A stretch of DNA of 9,492 bases from an uncultured bacterium (GTDB taxonomy: Bacteria; Fidelibacterota; Marinisomatia; Marinisomatales; UBA1611). The notes below the pieces were generated by a model. The model had not been told where the DNA came from. It saw nothing but the letters and a program-made list of their open reading frames with translations, and ran no database searches. The stretch is taken from the NCBI GenBank assembly GCA_938092125.1, contig CALKMQ010000206.1, forward strand, positions 1-9,492. The letters are read 5' to 3'. Shown piece after piece: positions 6,531 to 9,492 of the stretch; position 1 is the stretch's first letter; every line of letters starts with the position of its first letter. A program made the translations under genes and the position numbers.

Positions 6531-6596
6531 TATTGAGTATTAAACCATTGAAATGTGTAAATTTACTTATATAAAATTACGATGTTATTCTAAGAT
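6531..6596. promoter_or_regulatory. Divergent intergenic promoter region (TatT-family unit / phoH)
   Basis: This 66-base spacer lies between two genes pointing away from each other, so it should hold promoters for both. For phoH on the + strand, TTGAAA (6548-6553) and TATAAA (6570-6575) are separated by 16 bases and form a reasonable sigma-70-like promoter with a start around 6582. TATAAA overlaps the palindrome TTATATAA (6567-6574), which could also serve as a -10 for the minus-strand unit, implying that the two promoters compete or share a melted region. No convincing -35 was found for the minus strand. No operator-like inverted repeat is apparent beyond this AT palindrome. Confidence 0.4.
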
Positions 6597-7553
6597 ATGG
6601 AAAAAATTATAGAACTAAAATCAATTGAATTAGCTGATATGCTTGGCATCGGTGACGAGCACATTAAACTAATAGAGTCAAGTATACCTGTCTCTATCTC
6701 AGCAAGAGGTGGTCGTTTATCAATTAATGGGAATGATGATGACATTGAAAAAGTAGACAGTCTTTTCAAAGAAATGAGCGGAACCTTCTCTAGTAAAGGA
6801 GCTTTGCATTCTACCGACGTAAGCAGTTTAATTAAACTAATTAAAACAGGTAGCACAAATTTAAATGGAACAATAAATAAAAATAATATTGTATATAAAA
6901 GTCGCAAGGGAGTAATTGGTCCTCGCACACAAGGCCAGGTTTCTTTTTTAGAAAATTTTATTAAAAATGATATAGCTTTTGGTATAGGTCCAGCGGGAAC
7001 TGGTAAGACATTTTTGTCGATGGCTTTTGCACTATCTTCTTTGGAAGAGAATAAAGTGGATAGAATAATCCTTTGCCGCCCTGCAGTTGAAGCAGGAGAA
7101 AACCTAGGCTTTTTGCCCGGTGATTTAAAAGAAAAAGTAGATCCCTATCTATCTCCTCTTTATGACGCATTGGATGCTCTGTTACCGAAAAAAAAATTAG
7201 GAGTATTAATTGAAAATAAAAATATTGAAATCGTCCCTTTGGCTTACATGAGAGGTCGTACACTCGATAATGCATTTATAATTCTTGATGAAGCTCAGAA
7301 TAGTACGGCAATGCAAATGAAGATGTTTCTTACAAGATTAGGAATAGGGTCTAAAGCAATTATTAATGGTGACACAACGCAAATAGATCTAGCCGGAAAT
7401 AAACTTTCTGGATTAATTCAAGCTAAAAAGATTTTAAAAGACGTCGAAGGTATCGGTTTTACATATTTTAATGATTCGGATATTGTTAGACATCCATTAG
7501 TGAAAAAAATTATAGTTGCTTATGACGCGAATGATTTAAAAAATGGGGATTAA
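6597..7553 (+). CDS. phoH: PhoH-family ATPase
   Basis: PhoH-like proteins are cytoplasmic P-loop ATPases related to the helicase superfamily 1 core. They are linked to RNA metabolism and often to phosphate stress, though the precise role is not settled. The 318-residue product has an N-terminal domain (about 1-85) resembling the small RNA-binding domain of chromosomal PhoH. After 'KGVIGPRTQGQVSFLE' (104-119) come Walker A GPAGTGKT (131-138, K137), 'RPAVEAGENLGFLPGDLKEK' (161-180), 'YMRGRTL' (217-223), Walker B FIILDEAQN (227-235) and 'INGDTTQIDL' (256-265). A terminal 'SDIVRHPLVKKI' (294-305) supplies the likely arginine (R298). All family motifs are intact. The start is ATG without an obvious Shine-Dalgarno sequence. 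In many bacteria phoH is followed by ybeY; here a thiolase follows after 3 bases. Confidence 0.95.
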   Translation: MEKIIELKSIELADMLGIGDEHIKLIESSIPVSISARGGRLSINGNDDDIEKVDSLFKEMSGTFSSKGALHSTDVSSLIKLIKTGSTNLNGTINKNNIVYKSRKGVIGPRTQGQVSFLENFIKNDIAFGIGPAGTGKTFLSMAFALSSLEENKVDRIILCRPAVEAGENLGFLPGDLKEKVDPYLSPLYDALDALLPKKKLGVLIENKNIEIVPLAYMRGRTLDNAFIILDEAQNSTAMQMKMFLTRLGIGSKAIINGDTTQIDLAGNKLSGLIQAKKILKDVEGIGFTYFNDSDIVRHPLVKKIIVAYDANDLKNGD

Positions 7554-7556
7554 GAT

Positions 7557-8705
7557 ATGAAGAATGAATCTTACATCGTAAGTGCGCTAAGAACGCCGAT
7601 TGGCTCTTTTGGTGGGCAATTATCATCTTCTTCTGCACCTAAATTAGGCGCTGAGGTTATAAAGGCTCTGACAAAAAGTGTAGAAGTTGGAAAAAATGAA
7701 TATAACGAGGTCATTATGGGTAACGTTCTATCTGCCGGGCTAGGTCAAGCCCCAGCCAGGCAAGCAGCTTTATTATCTGGCTTGTATCAAAATATTGAAT
7801 GTTTAACAATAAATAAAATGTGTGGTTCTGGATTAAAAGCAGTAATGCTAGCAGATAGTGCTATTAAATCTCAGGGTGCTCATGCAATCATAGCAGGTGG
7901 CATGGAGAGCATGTCAAACGCGCCGTTACTTATGACAAAGAATCCTACTAAAATCGGCCACAATAAAATGTTAGACAGTATGGTTCATGATGGATTATGG
8001 GATGCATACAATGATATGCACATGGGAAGTTGCGCTGAAATGCTAGCTTCAAAAAAAGGTTATTCGCGAGAAGAACAAGATCGTTTTGCGGTAAGATCTT
8101 ATGAACGTGCACAAAATGCTATTTCTGATGGCTCTTTTGAAAGTGAATTAGTTTCTGTTGATTTAGTAGATAGAGATGAGGAACCAGGAAGAGCTAAATT
8201 TGAAAAAATACCTAAAATAAAGCCTGTTTTTGAGAAAAATGGCACTATTACAGCTGCAAATGCATCAAAGCTAAATGATGGTGCCGCTGCAATTACTTTA
8301 ATGTCTAAAGAAAATGTAAAAAAATACAATCTAAAACCTTTGGCAAAAATTGTCGCTCATTGTTCGTTTGCACATGAGCCAGAATGGTTCACAACTGCTC
8401 CAAGTCAAGTCATTAAAAAAATATTAAGCTTATCAGGGTTAGAGAAAAATGACATAGATATATGGGAAATAAATGAAGCTTTTTCAGCTGTTACTATGTC
8501 AGCCATTGAAGACTTTGAACTAGATGAAACTAGAGTTAACATTCACGGCGGTGCAGTAGCATTGGGCCATCCAATCGGTGCTTCAGGAGCAAGAATATTG
8601 ACAACTCTCGTTCATTCTTTAGGTAAGTATGATAAAAATCTTGGTTTAGCAACGCTCTGTATTGGTGGCGGAGAAGCATCTGCCATGATAGTCGAAAAAT
8701 TATGA
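7557..8705 (+). CDS. Thiolase, acetyl-CoA C-acetyltransferase type
   Basis: The enzyme reversibly condenses two acetyl-CoA to acetoacetyl-CoA, or cleaves 3-ketoacyl-CoA, in the cytoplasm. The 382 residues are near the usual 390. The nucleophile is C89 in NKMCGSGLKAV (87-96), preceded by the N-terminal 'IVSALRTPIGSFGG' (7-20). 'GGMESMSNAP' (114-123), 'HMGSCAEMLA' (155-164), 'TAANASKLNDGAAA' (232-245) and 'EINEAFSAV' (304-312) complete the core. The general bases are H338 in GGAVALGHPIGASGAR (331-346) and C368 in 'CIGGGEASAM' (368-377). The loops around 155-164 and 206-245 recall the mitochondrial ACAT1 kind of acetoacetyl-CoA thiolase more than the longer FadA enzymes, but direction and chain length cannot be read from sequence. 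GGGGA lies 7 bases before the ATG. It begins 3 bases after phoH, and its TGA overlaps the ilvE start. Confidence 0.93.
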   Translation: MKNESYIVSALRTPIGSFGGQLSSSSAPKLGAEVIKALTKSVEVGKNEYNEVIMGNVLSAGLGQAPARQAALLSGLYQNIECLTINKMCGSGLKAVMLADSAIKSQGAHAIIAGGMESMSNAPLLMTKNPTKIGHNKMLDSMVHDGLWDAYNDMHMGSCAEMLASKKGYSREEQDRFAVRSYERAQNAISDGSFESELVSVDLVDRDEEPGRAKFEKIPKIKPVFEKNGTITAANASKLNDGAAAITLMSKENVKKYNLKPLAKIVAHCSFAHEPEWFTTAPSQVIKKILSLSGLEKNDIDIWEINEAFSAVTMSAIEDFELDETRVNIHGGAVALGHPIGASGARILTTLVHSLGKYDKNLGLATLCIGGGEASAMIVEKL

Positions 8706-9492
8706 TGAACAAAAAAGACATAGATTGGGATAGCCTTGGTTTTTATGCTCATGAAACCAAAAGTATGTTTAAAGCTATTTATACAGCGGAAGAAAAATGG
8801 CAGGTTGAAGGATTAATTCCATATGGTAACGTAAGTATGTCGCCGGCATCTACAATATTGAACTACGGTCAAGGAATTTTTGAAGGAACCAAAGCGTATC
8901 GAACTTCCAAAGACAGAGTAGTAGGCTTTAGAATTGAAGAAAATGCTTTAAGATTTGCTTCATCTTCAGAACGTTTATGTATTCCTCAATTACCTGAGGG
9001 GTTGTTTTTAAATGCGGTGCAAGAAGTGGTAAAAGATAATTCCGATTTTTTACCTACTCAAGAGCAAGGGAGTCTTTACATTAGACCCTTAGCTTATGGA
9101 GATGGGCCTATGCTAGGCGTAAAAGCTTCAGATGATTATACTTTCTTGGTTTATGCTACCCCTGTAGGCTCATATTTTAAATCAGGCTTAAAAATGTTAG
9201 ATACTATTCTAACAGATAAATATCACAGAATTGCAACAAAAAGCATTGGTTTTGCAAAAGCGGTTGGTAATTATGCCGGCACATTGCTTCCCTATAAAGA
9301 AATTACACTGGAAGGATTTGATGAGGTTATATTTTTAAATTCTTCAGATGAAGGTATTATTGACGAGGCGAGATCGGCAAATGTTTTTGTTCTCAAGGGG
9401 AATGTTTTAAAAACTCCCGCTTTACAAGGATCTATTCTTCCTGGGATTACTAGAGATTCAACCATTAAGGTAGCTCGCGAATTATTTGATTT
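8702..9492 (+). CDS. ilvE: Branched-chain amino acid aminotransferase, N-terminal part (3'-truncated by window)
   Basis: This PLP enzyme performs the last step of valine, leucine and isoleucine synthesis (and the first of their breakdown), exchanging the amino group with 2-oxoglutarate/glutamate. I translated the frame from ATG 8702 to the window edge: 263 codons plus two bases, no stop. Diagnostic segments are 'LNYGQGIFEGTKAYR' (53-67), 'FRIEENALRF' (76-85), 'GSLYIRPLAYGDGPMLGV' (123-140), 'YTFLVYATPVGSYF' (146-159), 'FAKAVGNYAGTLLP' (184-197), where K186 is the likely PLP-binding lysine, 'DEARSANVFVLKG' (221-233) and 'GSILPGITRDS' (243-253). This is the longer BCAT form also found in mitochondria (fold-type IV). 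The start ATG at 8702 overlaps the thiolase stop as ATGA, implying coupling; ATG at 8705 is an alternative start, one codon shorter. No Shine-Dalgarno sequence was seen. Confidence 0.95.
   Translation, partial: MMNKKDIDWDSLGFYAHETKSMFKAIYTAEEKWQVEGLIPYGNVSMSPASTILNYGQGIFEGTKAYRTSKDRVVGFRIEENALRFASSSERLCIPQLPEGLFLNAVQEVVKDNSDFLPTQEQGSLYIRPLAYGDGPMLGVKASDDYTFLVYATPVGSYFKSGLKMLDTILTDKYHRIATKSIGFAKAVGNYAGTLLPYKEITLEGFDEVIFLNSSDEGIIDEARSANVFVLKGNVLKTPALQGSILPGITRDSTIKVARELFD

Noticed and set aside
6590..8721. Minus-strand open frames opposite phoH and the thiolase
   Set aside because: They are shadows of two intact, well-conserved genes, with no start context or domain pattern of their own.
1..9492. 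tRNA, rRNA, CRISPR, insertion sequence, prophage or integration site
   Set aside because: No cloverleaf-like sequence, regular repeat-spacer pattern, transposase or terminal inverted repeats were seen in a by-eye reading; nearly all the sequence is covered by intact genes.

Overview
The window is 9.5 kb of AT-rich (roughly one third G+C by eye), tightly packed bacterial chromosome. It reads as a streamlined, housekeeping-rich genome, probably a free-living, perhaps marine, uncultured lineage. The secreted proteins and the TatT-family gene suggest something near the FCB group (for example a Marinimicrobia/SAR406-like lineage), but this is an inference from gene style and not a placement. I see no RNA genes, CRISPR arrays, insertion sequences, attachment sites or origins.

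Region 1 (1-2854, + strand) is the 3' end of an F1Fo ATP synthase operon: the atpA tail, then complete atpG, atpD and atpC. Gaps are 3 and 21 bases, and atpD and atpC overlap by one base. Key catalytic motifs are intact, so this is a working F1 sector. Region 2 (2926-4677, +) is a complete bacterial-type aspartyl-tRNA synthetase, aspS. Two anticodon-domain residues suggest a nondiscriminating enzyme that would also charge tRNA-Asn.

Region 3 (4678-6530, - strand) is the least ordinary part: a closed three-gene unit for exported proteins. In transcription order it holds a TatT-family (TRAP-transporter-associated, TPR-fold) protein, a small secreted TPR protein, and a lipoprotein with a CsgG/LpoB-like look. 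The unit is bounded by aspS running into it and phoH running away from it. No TRAP permease or solute-binding gene can therefore belong to the same unit, so its function is open.

Region 4 (6597-9492, +) is phoH, an acetoacetyl-CoA-type thiolase, and the first 263 codons of a branched-chain aminotransferase (ilvE), joined by a 3-base gap and then a 4-base ATGA overlap. The 66-base spacer at 6531-6596 must serve as a divergent promoter region for regions 3 and 4. There is no gene-free stretch longer than 300 bases; the two real spacers (2855-2925 and 6531-6596) are described below.
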